Shown in pieces: positions 7,743 to 15,691 of a stretch of DNA of 36,678 nucleotides. The stretch is from JBLNCE01 sp050260415 (GTDB lineage: Bacteria; Bacillota; UBA4882; JAAYXC01): assembly GCA_050260415.1 (NCBI GenBank), contig JBLNCE010000127.1, positions 1 through 36,678 on the forward strand. Reading direction: 5' to 3'. Position 1 is the stretch's first letter. Every line of letters begins with the position of its first letter. Below the pieces are notes generated by a model. The model saw only the letters and a program-made list of their open reading frames with translations. It ran no database searches and was not told where the DNA came from. The translations under genes were made by a program, and so were the position numbers.

Positions 7743-8564
7743 ATGAATGACAGGATCGGACTCATTGCCGGCAGCGGCCGGTTACCCATCTTCGCCGCGC
7801 GGGGGATCAGGAAAGCGGGATTTGAGCCGGTGGTAATCGGCCTCGCGGAAGAGGCCGGACCGGAGATCGAGGCCGAGGTCGCCACTTTTACGCGCATCGC
7901 CTTGGGCGACCTGCGCCGGATGGTGGCCTACTTTCAACGGCAAGGCGTCACCCGCCTGGTCTTCGCGGGAAAAGTGCATAAAGCGCCGCTCTTTACCGGC
8001 GCGGAGATCGACCGGGATTTCCTCGCGCTCCTGGCCGGATTACCGCGGAAGAATGACGACGCGGTCCTCGGCGCGGTGGTGGGTTATTTCGCCGACGGAG
8101 GCTTGACGGTTCTGCCCCAGACCGAGTTCCTCCAGGACTTGCTGCCGGCAAAGGGCGTACTCTCGCGCCGCGCGCCCGATGCGCGCGAAGATGCGGATAT
8201 TCGCTTCGGTTTCGAGATGGCCAAACACATCGGCGCGCTTGACTTTGGCCAGAGCGTCGTGGTCAAAGGCCGGGCCGTCCTGGCCGTCGAGGCGGTTGAA
8301 GGTACGGATGAAACGATTAGGCGCGGGGGCCGTCTCGGGCACGGAGGCGCCGTGCTGGTCAAGACCAGCAAACCCCAGCAGGATCCCCGCTTTGACGTGC
8401 CCACGGTCGGCCCAACCACCATCAAGAACATGATCGAAGCCGGCGTTTCCGTGCTGGCGGTTGAGGCCGGTAAGACGATCTTTATCGAGCAGGCGGCTTG
8501 TCTATCCGAGGCGGACGCGCACGGATCGGCGGTGGTTGCCGTTGACAGCAATGGCTTGTATTAG
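7743..8564 (+). CDS. lpxI: UDP-2,3-diacylglucosamine pyrophosphatase
   Basis: LpxI hydrolyses UDP-2,3-diacylglucosamine to lipid X and UMP and replaces LpxH in many alpha-proteobacteria and diderm Firmicutes. The sequence has the N-terminal LIAGSGRLP motif, KVHKAP, the DDAVLGAV segment, VVVKGRAVLAVEAVEGTD, and the VPTVGPTTI and GKTIF block of the C-terminal DUF1009 domain. Length (about 273) is normal. The start could be ATG 7743 or TTG 7740, since GGAGG at 7726-7730 serves either. LpxB, which uses the product lipid X, often sits next in such clusters but is absent here, and lptC follows instead. Confidence 0.95.
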   Translation: MNDRIGLIAGSGRLPIFAARGIRKAGFEPVVIGLAEEAGPEIEAEVATFTRIALGDLRRMVAYFQRQGVTRLVFAGKVHKAPLFTGAEIDRDFLALLAGLPRKNDDAVLGAVVGYFADGGLTVLPQTEFLQDLLPAKGVLSRRAPDAREDADIRFGFEMAKHIGALDFGQSVVVKGRAVLAVEAVEGTDETIRRGGRLGHGGAVLVKTSKPQQDPRFDVPTVGPTTIKNMIEAGVSVLAVEAGKTIFIEQAACLSEADAHGSAVVAVDSNGLY

Positions 8565-8670
8565 CTGGCCCGGCAAGCAGGGATCTTCGAGCCGCGGGGA
8601 GAACTGTACGAAAAGCTGTTGACATGCACATGTGGCCGACAGGTGCGAGGACGTAAGGAGGCCGCAGCGT

Positions 8671-9213
8671 TTGAGGCGTCCGGCCCGGATTGCGACCGTC
8701 TTTTTTGCTCTTGCCTCCGCGCTCGTTGTCTATTGGTTTTGGCCGAGAGCAAGGGAACCCGCCCGGCATCAGCCGAACACGTTCGTCCAGAGCGCGCTCG
8801 GCGGCAAGAGCCTGGAGCTGGAAATCTTTGCTCCTCACACCGGGCGGCTTCTCTGGCGCTTGCATATCAACGACACCACCGTGGCCGGCGGGCAAATATC
8901 CGCCAATGGGATCCGGGCGCGGTACTTTGGCACTACCTCTCCCGCATCGTTCGCCGCGGCCCGGTTCGAGTACATCGCCGCCAAAGCCCGGGCTGTCTTT
9001 CGCGGCGATGTTCACGTCGCCGGCTCCCGGTTCACGCTGGACTGCGCGGAACTCGTTTGGGATCGCGCCGGCCATTCGTTTCGCGTTGACGGCGGTTATG
9101 TCCTGACCCGGGATGGCTCGTCCATGCACGGGGAAAAGCTTCTGGCCAGCGAAGACTGGCAGAGTATCCGGGCGGTCGGCGCGGTGCGGTTGACCACCGT
9201 TCAAGCCCGGTAG
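8671..9213 (+). CDS. lptC: LPS export system protein LptC-like
   Basis: This is a bitopic inner-membrane protein of about 180 residues that should receive LPS from the LptB-permease complex and hand it to LptA. One N-terminal transmembrane helix (RIATVFFALASALVVYWFW) is followed by a periplasmic domain of repeated short beta strands of the OstA/LptC type. I chose TTG at 8671 because AAGGAGG ends nine bases before it. A GTG at 8632 is in frame but has no ribosome binding site. Primary-sequence conservation of LptC is low, so the call rests on topology, size and the position directly before lptA and lptB. Confidence 0.75.
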   Translation: MRRPARIATVFFALASALVVYWFWPRAREPARHQPNTFVQSALGGKSLELEIFAPHTGRLLWRLHINDTTVAGGQISANGIRARYFGTTSPASFAAARFEYIAAKARAVFRGDVHVAGSRFTLDCAELVWDRAGHSFRVDGGYVLTRDGSSMHGEKLLASEDWQSIRAVGAVRLTTVQAR

Positions 9214-9236
9214 AATGACTCCAGAGGTGGCCGGCA

Positions 9237-10229
9237 TTGAGAAGGGGCGCCGCCCGCGCAGCTTTGATCCTATTGACCGCGATCGCCTTTCCGGCCGCAG
9301 GCGCCGGCGCAATCGAGATCAGCGCCCCGGGCGGGCTCTGGTACGATCGGGATACGATCGGCGCCCGCGGCACGCCCGGCAAACCTTTGGTCGCGATACT
9401 GGACGGTTACGAGTTCTCGGCGCAATCCTTGGTCTATGACCAGCGCAAGCGGACCGGCCAAGCGCGCGGTGATGTACGATGGCGCGAGCGCGGCGCGGGC
9501 GTTCCGCGCGAGATCAGAGCGGACGCGGTCGATTTCGCCATGGCGGCGAAGACCCTCCATGCCGAGGGCGGCGTGTCCTTGAAGGACCGGGACATCGATC
9601 TATCCGCGCTTACGCTCGAGGCGGATCTGATAAAAGGGGTCTATGAACTTACGGGCAGCCCGGTTCGCGCCCAGTTCGGCACCCAGGACATGGCCGCGGC
9701 GGAGATGCGCTATGACGCGGCCCAGGGCTTGATCTGCGCCGCCGGGACCGTCCTATGGCGGCAACAGGACGGCAACGAAATGAGAAACATCACCGCGGAA
9801 CGGTTTGAATACGATCTCACCCACCGAAGCGGTAACGCCGCGGGCAATGTAACGCTGACCTCGGGTCAATACCGGCTCACCGCCGCAAATCTGACCTATG
9901 GTGAAAGCGATGATCTCTTGACGCTGACCGGCGCACCGGTCGCCACCCGGGGCGACGACCTGCGCCTGACGGCCGGTTCTCTGACCTGGCGGCCCGCTTT
10001 GGGCCTGCTGACCGCCGCCGGCGGCGCGGCCTTGACCTCTCCGTCCGTAAAGGGCACGTGCGATGAGATCCGCTTCGCGCAAAAGGAAAACCTGGTTTCC
10101 ATGCTCGGCGGAGCCCGATTCACCCGTGGCGCGGACGTTCTCGCCGGCGAAGAGATCGTCTACGACCTGTCAACCGGGAAAGTACGCATCGAGGGACACG
10201 CGACGGCCACGATCGCCGTGGAGGGATGA
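9237..10229 (+). CDS. lptA: LptA/OstA-like periplasmic LPS bridge protein
   Basis: The protein has a signal peptide (ALILLTAIAFPAAGAGA) and then about 300 residues of repeated beta strands with the OstA pattern, such as EGGVSLKDRDIDLSALTLEAD and SGNAAGNVTLTSGQYRLTAANLTY. LptA proteins polymerise into a beta-jellyroll bridge that carries LPS across the periplasm. At 330 residues it is well above the 180-200 of E. coli LptA, so one molecule may provide several jellyroll turns. The TTG start has GAGGTGG six bases upstream. lptC lies 23 bases before it and lptB follows after six bases, so co-expression is likely. Confidence 0.85.
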   Translation: MRRGAARAALILLTAIAFPAAGAGAIEISAPGGLWYDRDTIGARGTPGKPLVAILDGYEFSAQSLVYDQRKRTGQARGDVRWRERGAGVPREIRADAVDFAMAAKTLHAEGGVSLKDRDIDLSALTLEADLIKGVYELTGSPVRAQFGTQDMAAAEMRYDAAQGLICAAGTVLWRQQDGNEMRNITAERFEYDLTHRSGNAAGNVTLTSGQYRLTAANLTYGESDDLLTLTGAPVATRGDDLRLTAGSLTWRPALGLLTAAGGAALTSPSVKGTCDEIRFAQKENLVSMLGGARFTRGADVLAGEEIVYDLSTGKVRIEGHATATIAVEG

Positions 10230-10235
10230 TTTCCG

Positions 10236-10958
10236 TTGTTAAGCGTCGAGGCAGAAGGATTGGTCAAGGAGTTTGGCCGGCGCCGGGTCGTCAACGGCGT
10301 CTCGCTCCGCGTCGAACAGGGTGAGGTGGTAGGACTGCTTGGCCCGAACGGAGCCGGCAAAACCACCACTTTCTACATGATCGTCGGCCTGGAGAAATGC
10401 GATGAAGGCCGCATCCTCCTGGGAGGCAAGGACATCACGCACCTGCCGATGCATGCCCGGGCGCGGCTCGGCCTCGGTTATCTTGCCCAGGAACCTTCGG
10501 TTTTTCGCAAACTTACCGTGGCCCAGAACGTGCTGGCCATCCTTGAACTGCGCGTCCCCAACAAGGACGAACGCCACGCCCGATGCGCATCGCTGCTGGA
10601 TGAACTGAACCTGACCAGGATCAAGGATCGCAAGGGTTACATGCTCTCGGGGGGAGAACGAAGGCGGGTGGAGATCGCCCGCGCGCTTGCGCTCGAGCCC
10701 GGGTTCATACTCCTCGACGAGCCTTTTACCGGTGTTGATCCCATCGCCGTGGCCGATATTCAGGACTTGATCCGGCAGTTAAAGGACCGGGGCCTCGGTG
10801 TACTGATCACGGACCATAGCGTGCGCGAGACCTTGGCCATCACGGACCGCGCGTACATCATGCACAGTGGACGGATTCTGGTGGACGGTCCGGCCCAATC
10901 CATCGCCAATGATGCGGACGCCCGCCGGCTCTACCTGGGGGACAGATTTTTGATGTGA
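10236..10958 (+). CDS. lptB: LPS export ABC transporter ATP-binding protein
   Basis: LptB is the cytoplasmic ATPase that powers LPS extraction by the LptF/G permease. Walker A is GPNGAGKTT at residues 36-44. The FYMIVGLEKCDEGRI segment, YLAQEPSVFRKLTVAQN with the Q-loop, signature LSGGERRR, Walker B ILLDEPFTGVDP and the ITDHSVRETL switch are characteristic of LptB. Length (240) is standard. The TTG start follows GGAGGG. This is the third TTG start in a row after lptC and lptA. Confidence 0.96.
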   Translation: MLSVEAEGLVKEFGRRRVVNGVSLRVEQGEVVGLLGPNGAGKTTTFYMIVGLEKCDEGRILLGGKDITHLPMHARARLGLGYLAQEPSVFRKLTVAQNVLAILELRVPNKDERHARCASLLDELNLTRIKDRKGYMLSGGERRRVEIARALALEPGFILLDEPFTGVDPIAVADIQDLIRQLKDRGLGVLITDHSVRETLAITDRAYIMHSGRILVDGPAQSIANDADARRLYLGDRFLM

Positions 10959-11054
10959 TGCTCTATCTGCCAACGGACGCGGGCGTCCTGGACGAGAGAC
11001 GTAAATTGGACAAGATTAACATGTTCTCGCCAAGCATACTATCCGAGGTGCATC

Positions 11055-12140
11055 GTGCTTATTCTCACTCGCTACCTGGCCCGTGAGATTGTCGGCCCTT
11101 TTCTGTTCGGGGTGATGACTTTCACCGCGATCCTGGTAGGGTTCGGCCTGATTGCGATGGCGCAAAACCCCTTGCTTGGCGGCGAGACAGTTTTGCGCCT
11201 CACGGTTTTGAGTGTCCCCGAGCATTTGGCTTTGGCTTTCCCGATGGGGACCCTCCTCGGCACGCTCTTCGCCCTCGGACGGCTCTCCGGCCATAGCGAG
11301 GTCGTGGCCATGCGCGCCGGCGGCCTTCCCGCTGTCCGGCTCATGCTTCCGTTCTTGGTATTCGGCGTCATGGCCAGCCTCGCAAGCTTATGCCTCTCCG
11401 AGGAGGTGGCGCCGCTCTCGCACCAGGCTTATTCCCGCGAGATGGCCAAGGCCACCGGGGCGGCCACGGTGGAAGTCATTCGGCGGCAGGTGCTGCCCCC
11501 CGAGTATGACGCCGGCGGCAGGCTCAAACGTCTCATCCATGTCGGTGAATTCGATCTAAAATACCTCTATCTGCGTGACGTTATTATTAATGAATACGAG
11601 CAGGGACGATTGCGGACCGTTGTACACGCCGATGAGATGGCCTGGGACGGCGGGGCTTGGCAGTTCAAACGCGGGTACGTGGTGTTCTTCGACCGTGACG
11701 GCATGATGACACGGCTCACCGTCAACGGAGGCCGGGCCGCGTACCAACCGCTCTTGCCCAAGCCGAAACAGATTGCCATCGGGGCGAATAACCCGAAGAA
11801 CATGACCTGGCCGGAATTCCGCGAGTTCATCGCCATCAAAGCGCGAAAAGGCGAAGATGTCCGGCGGCTATCGGTTGAGCTGCATACCCGTTTGGCAATC
11901 CCCTTCGCCTGCCTGGCCTTGGCCATGATCGGGACGCCGCTCGGCCTCCAGACCCGGCGTACCGGCACGGCCATGAGTTTCGGCCTCGCCATCGCGGGTC
12001 TGCTCAGTTACTTCTTCCTGCTCTCGCTCGCCCAGGTCATGGCCAGAACGGGAGTTATACCGCCGCTCATCGCCGCGTGGTTCGCCAACATCGTCCTCTG
12101 CGGGGCGGGAGTCGCGCTGTTCATACGCAGGATGCGCTAG
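11055..12140 (+). CDS. lptF: LptF/LptG family LPS permease
   Basis: This 361-residue YjgP/YjgQ-family permease has three N-terminal transmembrane helices, a periplasmic beta-jellyroll-like domain (about 130-260) and three C-terminal helices. The N-terminal YLAREIVGPFLFG and the C-terminal ELHTRLAIPFACLALAMIGTPLG are hallmark segments. It works with LptB to pull LPS from the inner membrane into the LptC-LptA bridge. The GTG start follows GAGGTG. Only one such permease is encoded here. Either it works as a homodimer or a second gene lies elsewhere. It is followed at once by the DUF3084 gene. Confidence 0.93.
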   Translation: MLILTRYLAREIVGPFLFGVMTFTAILVGFGLIAMAQNPLLGGETVLRLTVLSVPEHLALAFPMGTLLGTLFALGRLSGHSEVVAMRAGGLPAVRLMLPFLVFGVMASLASLCLSEEVAPLSHQAYSREMAKATGAATVEVIRRQVLPPEYDAGGRLKRLIHVGEFDLKYLYLRDVIINEYEQGRLRTVVHADEMAWDGGAWQFKRGYVVFFDRDGMMTRLTVNGGRAAYQPLLPKPKQIAIGANNPKNMTWPEFREFIAIKARKGEDVRRLSVELHTRLAIPFACLALAMIGTPLGLQTRRTGTAMSFGLAIAGLLSYFFLLSLAQVMARTGVIPPLIAAWFANIVLCGAGVALFIRRMR

Positions 12141-12178
12141 AGTCTCTGGCTTATGCTGGTACGAAAGGAGGTGGCGCT

Positions 12179-13432
12179 GTGTTTGGGATCTTCCTGGTCA
12201 TGGTCGTGGCCCTGGTCGGAGGATTGATCGCGTTCGTCGGGGATAGGGTCGGGATGCGCGTAGGACGCAAACGGTTGACTCTGTTCGGCATAAGGCCGAA
12301 GTACACATCCATCGCGATCGCCGTTCTGACCGGCATTCTCACCGCCGTGGCCACGTTGGGGATCCTCAGCGCCGCCTCGGAAAACGTGCGCATCGCCGTC
12401 TTTCATCTCACGCAGACCCTGCGGAACCTCGATCAGGCCACCGCGAGAAATCTCAAGCTCAAGGCGGAATATGACCGAGTGAATGCGGCACGGCTCGAAG
12501 TTACCGATAAATGGCGCGCCGCCCAGGCCGAACTGGACGGAATCAACGAGAAAATCGCTTATCTGAGCGGGGCCAGGCATAGGGCCGAGAGCGCCCTGGC
12601 GGCGGCAAGCGCCGAGTTGAGCAAGACCGCTTCGGATCTCACCCAGGCAAAGGAGCAGTACGCCCAAGCAATGGCGGACCTCACCGCGGCCAAGAAGGAG
12701 ATTGAATTCGTCCAACAGCGTAAGGACAACCTCGAGAGCGCCATCGCCATCCTCGAAAACCAGATCGAGAGCCTTTCCACGCAGCGCGAATATCTCGGCA
12801 CCGGCGTGGTTGATTTTGCCACGCAGCCGATCATCCTGCATCTAGGCGAGGTGCTGGTAGCGGGCGTCGTCGAGCCCGGCCGGTCTTTTGACGAGCTCGA
12901 GGGCATGGTCAGCGAGATGCTGAGACGGGCCGATCGGCTGGCCCGCGATCGCGGCGCCACCATCGAGAACAAAAATATCGGCACCAAGGTCGATGTCCTT
13001 CGATGGTCGGAGGCTTATCAATTGCTCTTCGATCTCGAAGGTCCGGCCGTGCTTCGGGTAGTATCCGGCACGAACACCATTGCGGGTAGACCCGCCTTCG
13101 TCTATCTCGAGGTCTTGCCGGACAAAGTGGCTTTCCAAGCAGGGGAGGTGGTGGCTCGCATCATCGTAAATAGCCAGGACTCCTTGGATCAAATCTTCGC
13201 TTCGCTCGTGGGCGAGTTGCTTCCCGCCGCGCGCAAAGCCGCGGAGACCGCCGGCATGGTGAGCGCGAACGGCGGCACCCCGGTACCGGAACTGCCCTTC
13301 GCCAGCCTGCGGGAAGCGGCGACTCAAGCCATGGCCCTGGAGGGAGCAGTCGAAATTCGGCTGGTGGCAACGCGCGATCTCAAACGCGCGGGTGACAGTC
13401 TGGCCCTCGCGGCCGTCGTGGAAAAGAAATAA
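12179..13432 (+). CDS. DUF3084 family membrane/coiled-coil protein
   Basis: This protein of about 417 residues has two N-terminal transmembrane helices (VFGIFLVMVVALVGGLIAF, and the segment ending in TAVATLGILSA). A long coiled coil (about 80-200) follows, rich in Ala, Lys and Glu, and then a C-terminal alpha/beta domain. The segment between the helices, GDRVGMRVGRKRLTLFGIRPK, is typical of DUF3084 proteins known from cyanobacteria and diderm Firmicutes. Function is unknown. I chose GTG at 12179 because AAAGGAGGTG sits five bases upstream. It lies inside the LPS operon between lptF and the SLH genes, which points to an envelope role. Confidence 0.85.
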   Translation: MFGIFLVMVVALVGGLIAFVGDRVGMRVGRKRLTLFGIRPKYTSIAIAVLTGILTAVATLGILSAASENVRIAVFHLTQTLRNLDQATARNLKLKAEYDRVNAARLEVTDKWRAAQAELDGINEKIAYLSGARHRAESALAAASAELSKTASDLTQAKEQYAQAMADLTAAKKEIEFVQQRKDNLESAIAILENQIESLSTQREYLGTGVVDFATQPIILHLGEVLVAGVVEPGRSFDELEGMVSEMLRRADRLARDRGATIENKNIGTKVDVLRWSEAYQLLFDLEGPAVLRVVSGTNTIAGRPAFVYLEVLPDKVAFQAGEVVARIIVNSQDSLDQIFASLVGELLPAARKAAETAGMVSANGGTPVPELPFASLREAATQAMALEGAVEIRLVATRDLKRAGDSLALAAVVEKK

Positions 13433-13478
13433 CGTTCGCAGCACTATTTGCCGCAACATCCGAAGGAGGTCAACAAAA

Positions 13479-13946
13479 ATGCCTATCCGCCGCCGCATCA
13501 CGCTCCTCGCTACTCTGTCGCTGGCGCTGATTCTCCTGGCCGCGCAAGCCGTGGCCGGTGCCGAGCCCGAGAATGTTTCATACGAATTCCTCTCGGAACT
13601 AGCCGGGATGGAATCGCTCTCAGGCTTCCCCCCCGCCTTGTTCCAGCCGGAAAGCCGGCCCAGCCGGTTCGAGATTGCCTACTTCCTCTACCGGTTCGAC
13701 CAACGCTTGGCCGCGATCGCCCGCGCGGGTAATCTTGGGCTGCAGGGCGCGCTCGCGCGTCTCTGGCGCGAAGCCAACCCCGATGCGGACCCGCGGGGGG
13801 GCACCGCTTGGGCCGAACGCGCCGCGCTGGCATATCGCCGGCTGCTGCTGCAGTATCATCGCGAGATGAGCGCCCTGGGTTTCCGTCTACGCCCGGACGC
13901 TTATCCTTCCTGGACGGGGAGGAACGATGATGTTCTTGGCGATTGA
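13479..13946 (+). CDS. small secreted protein with one SLH-like motif
   Basis: The protein has 155 residues. A signal peptide ends near AAQAVAGA. It is followed by a segment that fits half of an S-layer-homology domain: a helix with ELAGMESLSGFPP and then SRPSRFEIAYFLYRF. The rest is helical and basic. In diderm Firmicutes, SLH domains bind cell-wall polymers from the outer membrane side (OmpM type). The ATG is set by a perfect GAAGGAGGT. The gene overlaps the next by about 17 bases. The SLH match is by eye and covers one repeat only. Confidence 0.6.
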   Translation: MPIRRRITLLATLSLALILLAAQAVAGAEPENVSYEFLSELAGMESLSGFPPALFQPESRPSRFEIAYFLYRFDQRLAAIARAGNLGLQGALARLWREANPDADPRGGTAWAERAALAYRRLLLQYHREMSALGFRLRPDAYPSWTGRNDDVLGD

Positions 13947-14370
13947 CCCGGGACGCGCCAAATGCGGCTGGGCGCTGGTTGAGCCAGACGGTAGGATCGT
14001 CGACAGGGGCATCAGCGCCCGCGCCGAGATCCTTTCGGACTTGATCCGGTTGACCGCGCGCCACTCCGTGGATCTGATCGTGCTGGGCAATCGCACCGGA
14101 CACCGGGACCTGCGCGCGGAGATTGAGCAGTGCCCCGGCTGGCATGGGCGCATCTGCCTGGTCGAGGAGAACCGGTCCAGTGAGGAAGCACGCCGCCGCT
14201 GCGTGCGCGAGACCGCCAGGGGATGGCGGCGTTTGCTCCCCGCCTCGCTGCGCTATCCGCAGCAGCCTTATGACGACTATGTCGCCGTTATACTGGCTGA
14301 ACGGTATCTCCGGTTCGGCGAGGCCGCCGCGTCCCCGTGCCGGAAAGATGGCCGTAAACACGCCCCTTAG
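13930..14370 (+). CDS. YqgF/RuvX-like RNase H-fold protein
   Basis: FLAIDPGRAKCGWALV at the N terminus is the signature first strand of YqgF/RuvX and RuvC-like RNase H-fold nucleases, with the catalytic Asp in IDPG. A Glu in VEENRSS and an Asp in QPYDDYVAVILAERYL could complete the metal site. At about 146 residues it is a compact single domain. Canonical YqgF processes 16S rRNA ends. This copy sits inside the envelope operon and may be a paralogue of a housekeeping YqgF elsewhere. ATG 13930 is best spaced from GGGAGG, and ATG 13927 is also possible. Confidence 0.75.
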   Translation: MFLAIDPGRAKCGWALVEPDGRIVDRGISARAEILSDLIRLTARHSVDLIVLGNRTGHRDLRAEIEQCPGWHGRICLVEENRSSEEARRRCVRETARGWRRLLPASLRYPQQPYDDYVAVILAERYLRFGEAAASPCRKDGRKHAP

Positions 14371-14371
14371 C

Positions 14372-14390
14372 AGGGGTATATTCCCCTTTC
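14372..14390 (+). terminator. weak hairpin after the YqgF-like gene
   Basis: AGGGG (14372-14376) and CCCCT (14383-14387) pair across TATATT and are followed by TTC. The stem is short and the T-run poor, so it is at best an attenuator. The 147 bases up to the next start show nothing else. Confidence 0.3.
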
Positions 14391-14517
14391 TATGAGAAAA
14401 GCAACAGCCAGGATGAGAGTCTTGCATCCAGCAATCTCAAAGCATTGATGGCAGGAACCCCCGCGCCCGCGGCGAACGGATCTGATGGACGGCATTGTTG
14501 GCGCGGGGGGACATGCC

Positions 14518-15678
14518 TTGAGACGACAACGCGTGTGGGCCGCCCTGATCGGTTGCCTGATGGCGGTTGGTTCAGTCTGGGCGGCGGGGCAGGGCTTACC
14601 GCTCGATCATTGGGCCTATGACGCCATGGTGCAATTGCAGCGGGCCGGGCTGCTGGAGAATTACCCGGCCGCATGGATCGAATCCGGTCACGTTCTGACC
14701 AGGCACGAGTTCGCCTATTACATACGGGGGGTCCTCCTCCACCTCGGGCGCCTCAACGGCGACGACCCCCGTTCATCCCTATCCAGCCAGGCAGAGGCGG
14801 CCTTGAGCAGGCTTGCGTCGGAGTTCGCGGCCGAACTGCACGCACTGGGGGTCAATGTGCGGCCATGGACGGAACGCGCCGGTCAATCGGGCTTCATCGA
14901 TCTCGATGAGCTTCTGCGCGCCATCGAGCATCGGCCGGAGGTGCCGCCGGCCATCGCACCGCCGGCTGCTTCGGAGCCGGCCATGGGTTCCCTCACCACC
15001 GGCCAGCCTGGTTTCCAGATCGGCCTTCCGGCCGCCAAGACCATCCAATGGCCGACGGCCCCACTGGCGCCCTTACGGATTCCTTTGCACGATTTCGGCG
15101 GTTCTCCACGGGGTTTGATGAGCCTGGCCGGCGAGGTACTCGGCGCGGAATGGACGCTGAAGCTGGATGCGGAAGCCTATCAAGACTTGCTCGGTGTACC
15201 CCTGCGCGTCGGCGGCTTCCTGATCTCGGATGAGCAGACGGCAATCCAAGGAGGATTCGGCCTCCGCGTGGGCGATCAACTCGGCCTGGGTTTTGACGCC
15301 CTCTGGTTTCTGGATCTGGACCTAGCGCAGACAACCATGGATCGGCTCTTGCTCGACGTTAGCACCAAGGTGGATCTCAGCCAACGGCTCGGCGTCTTCG
15401 GTAAGCTTACCGTGGACTACCGGCCGGAATTGCCCGCGTTGACCTGGATGGATTCTCAGGCCAGCGCGGGATTGCGTGTATTGTTAGGCGGCGATCTGTA
15501 TTTTATCGCCGAATATTCCTTGTCCAATCCATTCGACGAGTCTCTCTCACATTTGCAGGGCCCCGCCCTGGGCCTGAGCGTGGGCGATATCGGTCTGATT
15601 CTGCTCGGCATGCAGACGACCGACCTTACCGATCTCAATAGCCTCGAATTGACGGGAGAGTTTGTATACCGCTTCTAG
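14518..15678 (+). CDS. SLH-domain outer-membrane beta-barrel protein
   Basis: This protein of about 386 residues has a signal peptide (RRQRVWAALIGCLMAVGSVWAAG). An SLH motif follows (LDHWAYDAMVQLQRAGLLENYP, ending in LTRHEFAYYIRGVL), then a proline-rich linker near residues 145-200. The C-terminal half consists of alternating amphipathic strands and ends in EFVYRF, with the terminal Phe recognised by BAM. This layout matches OmpM-type porins of Negativicutes, which pin the outer membrane to peptidoglycan, although the barrel here is short (perhaps 8-10 strands). TTG 14518 is chosen because GGGGGGA lies six bases upstream and gives a clean signal peptide; an ATG at 14485 would add 11 residues. 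Confidence 0.7.
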   Translation: MRRQRVWAALIGCLMAVGSVWAAGQGLPLDHWAYDAMVQLQRAGLLENYPAAWIESGHVLTRHEFAYYIRGVLLHLGRLNGDDPRSSLSSQAEAALSRLASEFAAELHALGVNVRPWTERAGQSGFIDLDELLRAIEHRPEVPPAIAPPAASEPAMGSLTTGQPGFQIGLPAAKTIQWPTAPLAPLRIPLHDFGGSPRGLMSLAGEVLGAEWTLKLDAEAYQDLLGVPLRVGGFLISDEQTAIQGGFGLRVGDQLGLGFDALWFLDLDLAQTTMDRLLLDVSTKVDLSQRLGVFGKLTVDYRPELPALTWMDSQASAGLRVLLGGDLYFIAEYSLSNPFDESLSHLQGPALGLSVGDIGLILLGMQTTDLTDLNSLELTGEFVYRF

Positions 15679-15691
15679 AGGGAGTTGGGTT

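Noticed and set aside
8619..8624. TTGACA upstream of lptC as a promoter -35
   Set aside because: No -10 box is seen 16-18 bases downstream; the gene is more likely read from the upstream operon.
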